Notes under the pieces: generated by a model
What the model was told of the DNA's origin: nothing
Databases searched by the model: none
What the model saw: the letters and a program-made list of their open reading frames with translations, nothing else
Position numbers and translations under genes: made by a program
Virus record (IMG/VR): IMGVR_UViG_3300045146_000152
Coordinates: 1-22,536 of that record
Source: a virus
Length of the DNA stretch: 22,536 bases
Strand: one strand, 5' to 3'
Shown: positions 16,292 through 22,536 of the stretch, piece after piece
How positions within the stretch are numbered: the stretch's first letter is position 1
Layout: the number at the start of each line of letters is the position of its first letter

Positions 16292-16852
16292 TTATCCTCT
16301 TAATGCTTGAGATGGTGTATTTGCTGCTAATGTTTTGAAATATACATATGAATATGTTACATCAAACATAGCAAAGTCACTATTGGCATAATCTAATGAT
16401 ACTTCACCAACACTACTTGGCCAAGCATAATATAGATTATAGGCCATTAAATCGGTTAAATCTAAACCAATAAGTGTTACTGTTTGCACAGGAACCATAT
16501 ATTCATCTGGATAAGCATGTCGATTTGTAAGTGGATCCAAAATTAAATCCATCCAGTTAGCAAAGGCGGCTCTAATTTTAGCATCTTTATCTACAGTAAA
16601 ACTTACTGTCCATTGGTCATAATTCCTTTTACCGGCTGTTTTGAAATCAAATCCTTGCCACGAAGTTATCATTTCGTCAAAATTAGAACTTGGTAAACTA
16701 GAAGATCTTACAAGAAATTTTGCATCTTCTTGTACATTTTGTGTTAGTCCAGCAGGAAATGATGGTACTATATAAAATAGATAACTTCTGGCACCAGTTT
16801 TGAATTTATCTTTAAAGACATCAATATTTAATCCTTGAAGAGTTTGGGCCAT
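16292..16852 (-). CDS. Major tail tube protein, gp19-like
   Basis: A 186-residue tube-fold protein whose hexamers would stack to form the inner tail tube. Features of the gp19 family: an N-terminal helical start, SYLFYIVPSFP, LVRSSSLPSSNFDEMITSWQGFDFKTAGKRNYDQWTVSFTVD (the LP-S and W-G-x-x-x-K-x-AG motifs), and a final VGEVSLDYANSDFAMFDVTYSYVYF. T4 gp19 is 163 residues; this one has a slightly longer N-terminus and tail. It is downstream of the sheath in the same direction, separated by one small gene, and followed three bases later by the gp26-type gene. Confidence 0.9.
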   Translation of the reverse strand: MAQTLQGLNIDVFKDKFKTGARSYLFYIVPSFPAGLTQNVQEDAKFLVRSSSLPSSNFDEMITSWQGFDFKTAGKRNYDQWTVSFTVDKDAKIRAAFANWMDLILDPLTNRHAYPDEYMVPVQTVTLIGLDLTDLMAYNLYYAWPSSVGEVSLDYANSDFAMFDVTYSYVYFKTLAANTPSQALRG

Positions 16853-16864
16853 TTTTTACTCCTT

Positions 16865-17164
16865 TTATTTCTGTATCTGAGATTTTTTGTCAATAGACAT
16901 CTCTAGATCTTCTTCGGCATCTTTCATAACTAATTTTTTAGCATATTGTAAAAAAGTTGTTTCTTTAAATTGTGGATTGGTCTGTACAAAATCTTTTACT
17001 AAAATATTGATCATATCTAGTAACATTATTCTACGCATACCAACTTTTTTTGCCGCCTCAACAAATATTTCTAGAAACCACACATAATGTTTTCTTGTAA
17101 ACATAACCGCCTCGTCAACTCTTTTATCTGCCATATATTTTTCTATTCTTGCCACTACTGTCAT
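16865..17164 (-). CDS. Small helical protein of unknown function between sheath and tube
   Basis: A 99-residue, highly charged helical protein beginning MTVVARIEKYMADKR. It contains a hydrophobic helix (YVWFLEIFVEAAK, RIMLLDMINILVKDF) and a lysine/glutamate-rich end. I do not recognise it. The ATG at 17162-17164 is preferred because GGAGGA sits about five bases upstream. An in-frame TTG at 17174-17176 overlaps that ribosome binding site and would place the site inside the gene. Being between sheath and tube suggests a tail assembly or capping role, by position only. Confidence 0.75.
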   Translation of the reverse strand: MTVVARIEKYMADKRVDEAVMFTRKHYVWFLEIFVEAAKKVGMRRIMLLDMINILVKDFVQTNPQFKETTFLQYAKKLVMKDAEEDLEMSIDKKSQIQK

Positions 17165-17182
17165 ATTTTCCTCCAATATTAT

Positions 17183-17216
17183 ATAACCCGGTCACTAATA
17201 TTAGTGACCGGGTTAT
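17183..17216. repeat. Perfect 34-base palindrome downstream of the sheath gene
   Basis: The two 17-base halves are exact reverse complements, containing AACCCGGTCACTAA and its complement. The palindrome starts four bases after the sheath stop. As RNA it gives a stem of up to 15 pairs with a 4-base loop. On the minus strand it is followed by ATAATATTGG, with no run of T, so it is not a classical terminator. It may protect the sheath mRNA 3' end, pause polymerase, or bind a protein as DNA. Confidence 0.8.
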
Positions 17217-17219
17217 CTG

Positions 17220-18992
17220 TTATACACTTTCACTAAAATCTGTCGTGTCTTTAGTTGCTACAAAAGTTATGATAATATAATCTGCCGCATAAGTTGGCTT
17301 GACATAAATATCAACCCACATTTCATTGCGGGCAATGCGTTCCGGGGTATTGTTGGTTGTATCACAGATTATTTTATAATCATCTATACCATCATTTGCT
17401 TTAGCATAGTTTAATACTGGCCTGATCTCACTTACTATAGCATTACGATGAAAAGTGTTATTGGACTCAAACAGATAGTTACGCGCTATGGAAGCAATAT
17501 CTGTTTCTATACTAATAAATAAACGTCTTACGTTTACTCTATTAAACGCACTATATTTATCTAACAGTGTTTTATGGCCATATACTACTTTACCCTGATT
17601 AGCAAATGATACAATAGGATTCCAGCTATATTTGTAAATGGCATCACGTTGTGTCTGTGTCGGATTCCAAGCCAAACGCCTAACATTATTTATTTTGCCA
17701 CGAATGAAACCGGCCGGCGTGCTCCAATATTGTGCCTGATTCTGGCATCTGGCATATATTGCGGCTACATAACCACTAGCGGGTATCCATCTATATTTAT
17801 TGTTATACTTATCATAAATATCAAGCCAATTAGCATATATTGCACCATAACTTGTATTTACTTCACTGTTTCCGCCGCGCCAAGAAATCATCCAGTCTCT
17901 TAGATTAGTTTCTTCTGAACCAGATTGATTAATCACATGTGTAGATAAGCAATCTAGCACGGCCATACAATCTTTTCTGGTTTTGGCCACTGTTACTATT
18001 TCTGTTTTTACTGCTTCTGGTTTGTCACTATCAATAATAACATCTAGATTTATTTCTTCGGCATTATTATATAAATCCACAGCAGCAATTATTGTTGCAT
18101 CCGGCACAGTAGCATTTGTAACAGCATTAGTTAAATTGGTAGCTGTATTGTTATTACTTCCACCACTTAATCTCTGCCATGCAGATGTAACAAAATTTAC
18201 AATATTGGTGTTATTATAACTACCATTAAACGATACTCTAATATATTGCGAATTTGTATTTATAACATTTTCTACATACATGGGCTGTCCAACATCATCA
18301 TATTTATTTTCATCTGTAGATACATTCCACCATTCTACAGTTGACCAGTTGGACTCGGTATCGGCATCATATCCCTGGGTGCATTCTTGTACTATTACAA
18401 TAAACTCTTTATTAGAATCCAATGGTGCATCTACAGCATATAATGATGAGTATGTATCCCATGCAGTATAATTTTTTTGTCTGATTAAATCATAATGTGT
18501 TTTATCGCATACTGCAATTCTTAGCATGTTGCCGCAGTAACCACGATCTTTACAAATAACCTTCATCATATCAGTACCAGATACAACAGCATAATCTGGA
18601 TATTCATCTGGGTCTACTACTTGTCCTACACCACTACTTAAAATGGGCGCATTATTGAAGGTGAATGCGGTAAATGTTGCACTAGTTCCACTTGTAGCTG
18701 TAGTGCCAGCAAAAGTAGCACTTATCGGCATTGTTCTAGTACAATAAAGATTGTTAGACTCCTTTAGGAAAGCGATAGCCGAAAATATATCTCTATAACA
18801 GTCGGCATTTGAAGATGGGCTTCCAAATTTAGTTACCAATTCTGTTTCAGTCGCAATCAAAATTTTGTCATTTTCTCTACCTTTATAGGTATTTCTCAAA
18901 ACAACGGCACCTACTGGCCCGGATGCTTCACCCACAAAAGTAGTTTTGTCAACTTCCTCAAAATATACTTGAGGACTAACTAATGTTGGCAT
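17220..18992 (-). CDS. Tail sheath protein, gp18-like
   Basis: A 590-residue contractile sheath subunit. The N-terminus MPTLVSPQVYFEEVDKT and the following GPVGAVVLRNTYKGREND are family-typical. The C-terminal domain is clearly conserved: NNTFHRNAIVSEIRPVL, then IICDTTNNTPERIARNEMWVDIYVKPTYAADYIIITFVAT. This region holds the handshake strands that link subunits to each other. Sheath hexamers wrap the gp19-like tube and contract to drive it through the envelope. The ATG at 18990-18992 has GGAGGAG six bases upstream, a strong site for an abundant product. It is a little shorter than T4 gp18 (659 residues), mostly in the variable middle. Confidence 0.95.
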   Translation of the reverse strand: MPTLVSPQVYFEEVDKTTFVGEASGPVGAVVLRNTYKGRENDKILIATETELVTKFGSPSSNADCYRDIFSAIAFLKESNNLYCTRTMPISATFAGTTATSGTSATFTAFTFNNAPILSSGVGQVVDPDEYPDYAVVSGTDMMKVICKDRGYCGNMLRIAVCDKTHYDLIRQKNYTAWDTYSSLYAVDAPLDSNKEFIVIVQECTQGYDADTESNWSTVEWWNVSTDENKYDDVGQPMYVENVINTNSQYIRVSFNGSYNNTNIVNFVTSAWQRLSGGSNNNTATNLTNAVTNATVPDATIIAAVDLYNNAEEINLDVIIDSDKPEAVKTEIVTVAKTRKDCMAVLDCLSTHVINQSGSEETNLRDWMISWRGGNSEVNTSYGAIYANWLDIYDKYNNKYRWIPASGYVAAIYARCQNQAQYWSTPAGFIRGKINNVRRLAWNPTQTQRDAIYKYSWNPIVSFANQGKVVYGHKTLLDKYSAFNRVNVRRLFISIETDIASIARNYLFESNNTFHRNAIVSEIRPVLNYAKANDGIDDYKIICDTTNNTPERIARNEMWVDIYVKPTYAADYIIITFVATKDTTDFSESV

Positions 18993-19139
18993 ATATCTCC
19001 TCCATTTTAAGGGAAAGTATTTTTTCCCTGACTAAGTTATTCACAGATAACATTATAAATTGTTATTTTTGTTTTTTTGGTTTGTTCTTTTTTTAGTAGA
19101 AAATTTTTTAGTAGCATTTCTTATAGATGCTAATACTAT
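18993..19139 (-). promoter_or_regulatory. 147-base leader region upstream of sheath, possible promoter and hairpin
   Basis: The stretch holds no gene. On the minus strand it begins with CATAAATA at 19137-19144, a 7 of 8 match to the T4 late promoter box. An A-rich segment follows, then TATAAT at 19052-19057 without a good -35 box. A 7-base-pair hairpin (19010-19016 with 19023-19029) comes just before the sheath ribosome binding site. Any of these could raise sheath expression, but none is certain. Confidence 0.35.
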
Positions 19140-19637
19140 TTATGAAATTTCTTCAGTTGATCCATAAACATCAAATCGACTATATTCAAATGTGGCAGTG
19201 CATTGTAAAAATTCTTCACCTGATTGATAAGTAAGTCTTACTTCCCCTATATTCTTAATCCAGACATTTTCGAAAAATATTCTAATAACTTCTTCATTGA
19301 AGTTATTTCTTATACTAAGTGTCGCACCTACATTATGTTCTGATGGTATAGTATGTTGTTCTGCTGCGTATTTAAGCCAATCATGTAAGGTGCGCCAATT
19401 ATCAAAATTTCTATCTACAAAAAAGCTAACTGTCCAATCTTGAAATGATACACCACCAGAGTTATCACGTCTGGCTACAACGCCCATCCAATTTGCATCT
19501 ATAGTGGTTACGTCCATAGATGGTATGACGGTTTCAAACAAATTAAGAATTACGTTCTTAGTTTGTGATACTGTTTTGTTGGGTATTTTTCCAATAATCA
19601 ACTCAAAATTAGTTGCATTAGCTTTATCAACAATCAT
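19140..19637 (-). CDS. Tube-fold tail protein, second gp19-like paralogue
   Basis: A 165-residue protein with the same strand order as the main tail tube. The shared features are FELIIGKIPNKTVSQTKN, LFETVIPSMDVTTIDANWMGV (the 'P-S...W-G' pattern), VSFQDWTVSFFVDRNFDNW (compare DQWTVSFTVD in the main tube), and a final IGEVRLTYQSGEEFLQCTATFEYSRF. Its start ATG at 19635-19637 directly abuts the stop of the preceding gene. It may be a minor tube subunit, such as a tube terminator or the first ring, or a second tube type. Its place before the sheath, apart from the main tube, suggests a distinct role. Confidence 0.75.
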   Translation of the reverse strand: MIVDKANATNFELIIGKIPNKTVSQTKNVILNLFETVIPSMDVTTIDANWMGVVARRDNSGGVSFQDWTVSFFVDRNFDNWRTLHDWLKYAAEQHTIPSEHNVGATLSIRNNFNEEVIRIFFENVWIKNIGEVRLTYQSGEEFLQCTATFEYSRFDVYGSTEEIS

Positions 19638-20254
19638 TATTCTCTACCATAATAATAACTAAATGGTTTTCCCGTCCTTTTTTCGTATTTATCCTTTGCT
19701 TGTCTAATTTGATCCATTATACGTCTTTTCCTTTCTGGATCTTTTTCATATTTTTTTGCTTTTATCAGAGTTTTTATATTAGTAGCCAACCTAATCTCTG
19801 CTCTATCATCTTGATTTAATTTGGAATTAATACTAAATTCTTTTTTTATACGTTGTGGATCATATTTCAACTTAAAAACATTAACAATACCTATAGTTTT
19901 TGGTTTTTCGTCCAATTGCCTTTCAATATACTTATTTCTAGCTTGTGCTATTTCTTGCCTAAGTATTTCCTTAGCACCAACAAAATCATCATTTATAAAT
20001 TTATCAAACGCTTCTTTGATATTTTCAATGTTCATATTTCTCTTCTTAATTTGGATTATTTGAAAGTTGTCCTTTTTGTTCCCAAAATAATTTTTTATTC
20101 TATAGCTTGAAATATTAAGCTTTTTTTCAAGTTGTGATATGAAATTAATTTTGGCTTTTTTTTCTGAATCAGCTTGAGTATATAAAGTTATGGTTTCACC
20201 ATACCAATTAAAATCTCCTTTATATTTAGATTCTAGTAGATGTCTCTGCTTCAT
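19637..20254 (-). CDS. Basic two-part protein with capsid-targeting-like leader, function unknown
   Basis: A 205-residue, strongly basic and helical protein. The leader MKQRHLLE (1-8) ends in LxE. Residues 13-68 form a compact unit (FNWYGETITLYTQADSEKKA, NFISQLEKKLNISSYRIKNYF, KDNFQII) that I have the impression of seeing in phage proteins of unknown role. Residues 75-115 (IKEAFDKFINDDFVGAKEIL) recall the short helical segment found in prohead core or scaffold proteins of T4-like phages. The C-terminal half is rich in Lys/Arg (KDPERKRRIMDQIRQAKDKYEKRTG). A protein that binds DNA or the scaffold inside the head is plausible. The start overlaps the end of the membrane protein gene by 29 bases. 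Confidence 0.75.
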   Translation of the reverse strand: MKQRHLLESKYKGDFNWYGETITLYTQADSEKKAKINFISQLEKKLNISSYRIKNYFGNKKDNFQIIQIKKRNMNIENIKEAFDKFINDDFVGAKEILRQEIAQARNKYIERQLDEKPKTIGIVNVFKLKYDPQRIKKEFSINSKLNQDDRAEIRLATNIKTLIKAKKYEKDPERKRRIMDQIRQAKDKYEKRTGKPFSYYYGRE

Positions 20255-20744
20255 ATTTTTCCATCATATTACCAGCTTTAGCTTTAATACGTTCTAAATA
20301 ATTTTTAACTGTCTCATTTTTACTAGATAATATACAAACAAAGAATATACACAAATACACCAAACCAATAAGTATAGCTCTTTTAATTTCCATATTACTT
20401 AAAATAACAATAGCTTCTATAATATTAGATAAAATTATACATATAATTGGTAAATTATTCATTACAAAACCAACCATAGTAGCAAATTCAATGGATTCGT
20501 CTGTTTTGGATAAAATCTCATCCAATTGTCTTGATGTGATGCCAAACATTTCTTGAAGAACTTTAGATAAAGTTTCCTCATCACTACTTTTTTTAATTTC
20601 CGTCCAATGTCTTAAGGTTCTACTCTTAAATACATTATAACCAATATCTTTTAGCGATTGTAGTACATCTTTTACGTACTCTTTGCCACTACTATAGAAT
20701 TTTTTAATATATTTTTTTTCTATTAAATATTCTTCAAATCGCAT
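20226..20744 (-). CDS. Two-helix membrane protein with capsid-targeting-like leader
   Basis: A 172-residue protein. The leader MRFEEYLIE (1-9) ends in LxE. A charged helical region (10-90) follows, including ITSRQLDEILSK. Two transmembrane helices lie at about 97-117 and 123-140 with a very short turn (NMEIKR) between them, and the basic tail is at 145-172. I recognise no family. A helical hairpin with charged ends could act at the host inner membrane after ejection. A holin is less likely because of the long N-terminal domain and the surrounding structural genes. The ATG at 20742-20744 has AAGG about eight bases upstream. Confidence 0.75.
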   Translation of the reverse strand: MRFEEYLIEKKYIKKFYSSGKEYVKDVLQSLKDIGYNVFKSRTLRHWTEIKKSSDEETLSKVLQEMFGITSRQLDEILSKTDESIEFATMVGFVMNNLPIICIILSNIIEAIVILSNMEIKRAILIGLVYLCIFFVCILSSKNETVKNYLERIKAKAGNMMEKYEAETSTRI

Positions 20745-20747
20745 TTT

Positions 20748-21506
20748 TTATGCCTTATATTCTACTACTGTTATACAACTATAACATACACCACCAAATA
20801 GACGGCCACCAGCATTGCCATTCAGATAGATACTAGCACCACCAGGTTCGCCTATACGCACTTTAAAAGTTATTTCGCTTACTGTGCCGGCATCCATAAC
20901 ATGTTCAAAGTTAAGTAGTGCCATAACCTCGGCATGTGGATAATATTTTGTTCTGGCCGATAGTGCATTACTTGTGCCGGTTTTAAATAGCGCCGATATT
21001 ACTTGTAGTGCATCTGCATATACCGATAAATTTACAGTGATATGTAATTTATTGGTTGCGCTTGTTGGTGTAATCGCAACAGATAATACTTCCGCACCTT
21101 CGGTTATCTGGGGGATTGTATCATCAAACGGTATGGCAACGGCAGTGGTTACATGGTCAGATCTACTGTAGGTGGCTATTTGAACACTGTCGCCAGATTG
21201 TTTGGCCAAAGCAGTATTAAGTTGTGTTTGTATAGCCGAATTTACACCATTCAAATATCCAAACTCGGTATTATTTACGACACCAGTACCTACTTTAGCA
21301 GCATCTATACCACTTGGTATTACAGATTCCCCTAATGTGCCGCTAGCTGCAATTGTCCCCGTGCCATCTGCGAACAAATAACCCGATGTATGAGAAGAAA
21401 ATTGCACTGTCCCGGCAACTACTAAATCATCAAGCTGCATTTCTGGACCGGTTACTATATCAACATCTGTAAACCCTTGAATCTCATCAACTCTTATTAA
21501 ACTCAT
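20748..21506 (-). CDS. Fibre-like virion protein with beta-rich C-terminal domain
   Basis: A 252-residue protein. Residues 1-105 have the short-repeat composition of phage fibre shafts (SGYLFADGTGTIAASGTLGE, then NNTEFGYLNGVNSAIQTQLNT at 79-98, a common fibre motif). Residues 107-252 form a beta-rich domain (VAIPFDDTIPQITEGAEVLSV, ITPTSATNKLHITVNLSV, ..GGVCYSCITVVEYKA) of the jelly-roll type seen at the tips of short fibres in marine and freshwater myoviruses. It probably trimerises and contacts the host surface or decorates the head or tail. The stretch looks slightly richer in G and C than its neighbours, which would fit exchange of tip domains. GGGAG lies seven bases before the ATG at 21504-21506. 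Confidence 0.75.
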   Translation of the reverse strand: MSLIRVDEIQGFTDVDIVTGPEMQLDDLVVAGTVQFSSHTSGYLFADGTGTIAASGTLGESVIPSGIDAAKVGTGVVNNTEFGYLNGVNSAIQTQLNTALAKQSGDSVQIATYSRSDHVTTAVAIPFDDTIPQITEGAEVLSVAITPTSATNKLHITVNLSVYADALQVISALFKTGTSNALSARTKYYPHAEVMALLNFEHVMDAGTVSEITFKVRIGEPGGASIYLNGNAGGRLFGGVCYSCITVVEYKA

Positions 21507-21515
21507 TTGTACTCC

Positions 21516-21905
21516 CTAAATTATAGCCCAACTACCAGATGTTGCTACTGTTACATTACTACTAATGGTAAGAGGGCCTATACTAAGTGCATTTTTGGGT
21601 ATTGTAATATCATAATCTATAATATTATCTTGCATAAAAATTTGCGGAGTCATGAATGCCCCCCGTTGTGTTATTGAACGATTTATTGAAGTTTGATAGT
21701 CAAATGATGGAGTCCCAGATAGATTTATATATTCTAATATATTATGCCATATAGCATTATTAATTGTGTTATCTATACATATAAACACTTCTTTAGTATT
21801 TATGTTACACCACAATCCACCCACTATAAAACCATGATTAACATCACTTGCACTAGTTGGTGGTAAACTATCAAAATGTAATTTCGGAATGTAATATCTA
21901 GTCAT
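21516..21905 (-). CDS. Small fibre-like or decoration protein
   Basis: A 129-residue protein. Residues 27-50 (GFIVGGLWCNINTKEVFICID, then AIWHNI) match the small beta unit 'G-x-(I/L)-W-x-N..T-x-(D/E)-V-(F/Y)-I-C-(I/V)-D' found in phage fibre and baseplate-appendage proteins. The last 35 residues (YDITIPKNALSIGPLTISSN, VTVATSGSWAII) resemble the C-terminal cap 'NALSAGPITI..GVTVTV..GSTWTIV' of many phage appendage proteins. It is likely a structural protein exposed on the virion, perhaps partner to the next gene, which starts ten bases after its stop. AGGAAA sits about six bases before the ATG. Confidence 0.7.
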   Translation of the reverse strand: MTRYYIPKLHFDSLPPTSASDVNHGFIVGGLWCNINTKEVFICIDNTINNAIWHNILEYINLSGTPSFDYQTSINRSITQRGAFMTPQIFMQDNIIDYDITIPKNALSIGPLTISSNVTVATSGSWAII

Positions 21906-21921
21906 TTTGTTTTCCTATAAT

Positions 21922-21929
21922 TATTTATA
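21922..21929 (-). promoter_or_regulatory. T4-type late promoter box TATAAATA
   Basis: An exact TATAAATA on the minus strand lies 17 bases upstream of the fibre-like gene at 21905. In T4 the same box, recognised by the gp55 late sigma factor, is all that is needed for late transcription. The predicted start would fall close to the ribosome binding site, giving a very short leader. In such AT-rich DNA a chance match is possible. Confidence 0.45.
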
Positions 21930-21946
21930 ATAAAAAGTATAACAAT

Positions 21947-22348
21947 TCAGCCGAATCTATCATCACCACGAGTAACAGTTCTAACATTAACTATTTCACC
22001 CTCAAAAAATTCTGATATGAGAGTTAATGGCACATCTATATCGAAATGGTAACATGAGAATACATCAAAGTCGGCATTATTATATTCTGGCCATAAATGG
22101 CCGGAAAGATGCGACTCGAACAACAAAGAAAATACAGAATATCCCCAATTATCAGGATTTTTATTATTTTTACAGTTAAAAATTATAGGATTTGTGTTTA
22201 TTTTATCAGGCGGAACTAGAGTCATGCCAATTTTAGCCGGCAACATGCTAAATAGATTTAGTATGCCATCTCTATCACACAATTTTGACATACTACATCC
22301 AACCAGAGTAAACATTAGATGTAATCCCAAACCACGACCCTTCTGCAT
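21947..22348 (-). CDS. speD: S-adenosylmethionine decarboxylase homologue, pyruvoyl type (SpeD-like)
   Basis: A 133-residue protein, usual length for prokaryotic SpeD. The enzyme cleaves itself at Glu-Ser, turning the serine into a pyruvoyl group that decarboxylates S-adenosylmethionine for spermidine synthesis. Here ESHLSGHLWPEY spans 78-89, giving a cut between Glu78 and Ser79. His84 (+5) and Cys99 (+20, in DVFSCY) keep the exact spacing of the processing and catalytic residues of the Thermotoga enzyme (S63, H68, C83). The N-terminal GLHLMFTLVGC matches the family start (GRHL...YGC). Differences: HTWPE is HLWPE, and a longer loop (about 46-68) replaces the usual HxFxPxGVSG segment, so substrate use may have changed; SpeD relatives that act on arginine or ornithine are known. 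GGGAGGA lies seven bases before the ATG. No other polyamine gene is in the window. Confidence 0.88.
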   Translation of the reverse strand: MQKGRGLGLHLMFTLVGCSMSKLCDRDGILNLFSMLPAKIGMTLVPPDKINTNPIIFNCKNNKNPDNWGYSVFSLLFESHLSGHLWPEYNNADFDVFSCYHFDIDVPLTLISEFFEGEIVNVRTVTRGDDRFG

Positions 22349-22381
22349 CCATATATCCTCCCACCAATTAACTTATTATAA

Positions 22382-22389
22382 TATTTATA
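22382..22389 (-). promoter_or_regulatory. T4-type late promoter box TATAAATA, proximal to speD
   Basis: An exact TATAAATA box lies 33 bases before the speD ATG. A start about six bases downstream would give a leader of some 28 bases that contains the GGGAGGA ribosome binding site. The position is right for a late promoter. Confidence 0.55.
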
Positions 22390-22403
22390 AAATACTTCTA
22401 TGT

Positions 22404-22411
22404 TATTTATA
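22404..22411 (-). promoter_or_regulatory. T4-type late promoter box TATAAATA, distal to speD
   Basis: A second exact box lies 22 bases upstream of the first and just after the T-run of the preceding terminator. The pair sits between a terminator and a new gene, where promoters are expected. Confidence 0.5.
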
Positions 22412-22449
22412 AAAAAAATCCCCGGATAGATTATATCTATCCGGGGATT
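22411..22449 (-). terminator. Strong rho-independent terminator of the upstream operon
   Basis: A perfect 15-base-pair stem with a 3-base centre (22417-22449), containing ATCCCCGGAT and its complement, is followed on the minus strand by a run of eight T (22418 to 22411). It lies about 30 bases after the stop of the gene at the right edge and separates it from speD. Read on the plus strand it has only a weak, delayed T-run. Confidence 0.9.
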
Positions 22450-22480
22450 TAGTTGGTTTTTTAGATTGTATTATTTACAA

Positions 22481-22536
22481 TTACAAATTAGCCAGCTCTT
22501 TATCTAGATCATCGAACTCCTCTTCATCTTTTGATA
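22481..22536 (-). CDS. Partial CDS, acidic C-terminus of upstream gene
   Basis: Only the last 18 codons are visible, reading SKDEEEFDDLDKELANL and a TAA at 22481-22483. The frame is open to the right edge, and the strong terminator follows about 30 bases later. The acidic end could belong to a head or scaffold protein, but nothing visible shows which. Confidence 0.6.
   Translation of the reverse strand, partial: SKDEEEFDDLDKELANL

Noticed and set aside
17165-17176. TTG start adding four residues to the small helical gene
   Set aside because: It overlaps the GGAGGA site that serves the ATG at 17164.
17183-17216. Calling the palindrome a rho-independent terminator
   Set aside because: Neither strand has a T-run after the stem; I kept it as a palindrome of unknown role.

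Overview
The window is a block of late structural genes from a large, AT-rich, T4-like contractile-tailed phage (myovirus). Every gene I can support lies on the minus strand, so the genes read from high to low coordinates. The phage assignment rests on a recognisable set of tail proteins: sheath (gp18 type), tail tube (gp19 type), a gp26-type chaperone or hub-assembly protein, tape measure, a tube-fold junction protein, gp53, a gp27-like hub, a gp5-like spike, gp25 and gp6. Very low GC, Shine-Dalgarno sites, ATGA and TAATG overlaps, and TATAAATA late-type promoters fit the same picture. No tRNA, CRISPR array, integrase or insertion sequence was seen. The host cannot be named from the sequence.

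Layout in the direction of transcription. (1) 22536-21507: the acidic tail end of an upstream gene, a strong terminator, two stacked TATAAATA promoters, a pyruvoyl-type S-adenosylmethionine decarboxylase homologue (speD), and a small fibre-like protein with its own TATAAATA motif. (2) 21506-19637: a fibre-like protein with a beta-rich C-terminal domain, then two overlapping genes (a two-helix membrane protein and a basic protein) that both begin with a short capsid-targeting-like peptide ending in LxE. (3) 19637-15316: a tube-fold protein, the sheath, a small helical protein, the main tail tube, and the gp26-type protein, which appears to be extended by a programmed -1 frameshift. A terminator hairpin then stands before the tape measure. 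(4) 15315-5866: tape measure with a lytic transglycosylase domain, then the baseplate genes. (5) 5866-1: a duplicated junction, a 20-residue-repeat protein, a giant 1617-residue wedge/adhesin fusion, and the start of another gene with a capsid-targeting-like N-terminus.

How the genes work together: the sheath and tube form the contractile tail. The tape measure sets tube length with help from the frameshifted chaperone pair. gp53, gp25 and gp6 build baseplate wedges around the gp27/gp5-like hub. The giant protein occupies the usual place of T4 gp7 or P2 gpI and probably carries receptor-facing domains. The cell-wall-cutting activity that T4 carries in gp5 is absent from the gp5 homologue here and is found in the tape measure instead.

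The most interesting points are the unannotated -1 frameshift extension (slippery site at 15566-15575), the shared LxE-ending N-terminal peptides that may mark a set of packaged internal proteins, the late-expressed speD homologue, and the duplication at 5783-5910 that seems to record how the repeat gene was inserted or expanded.
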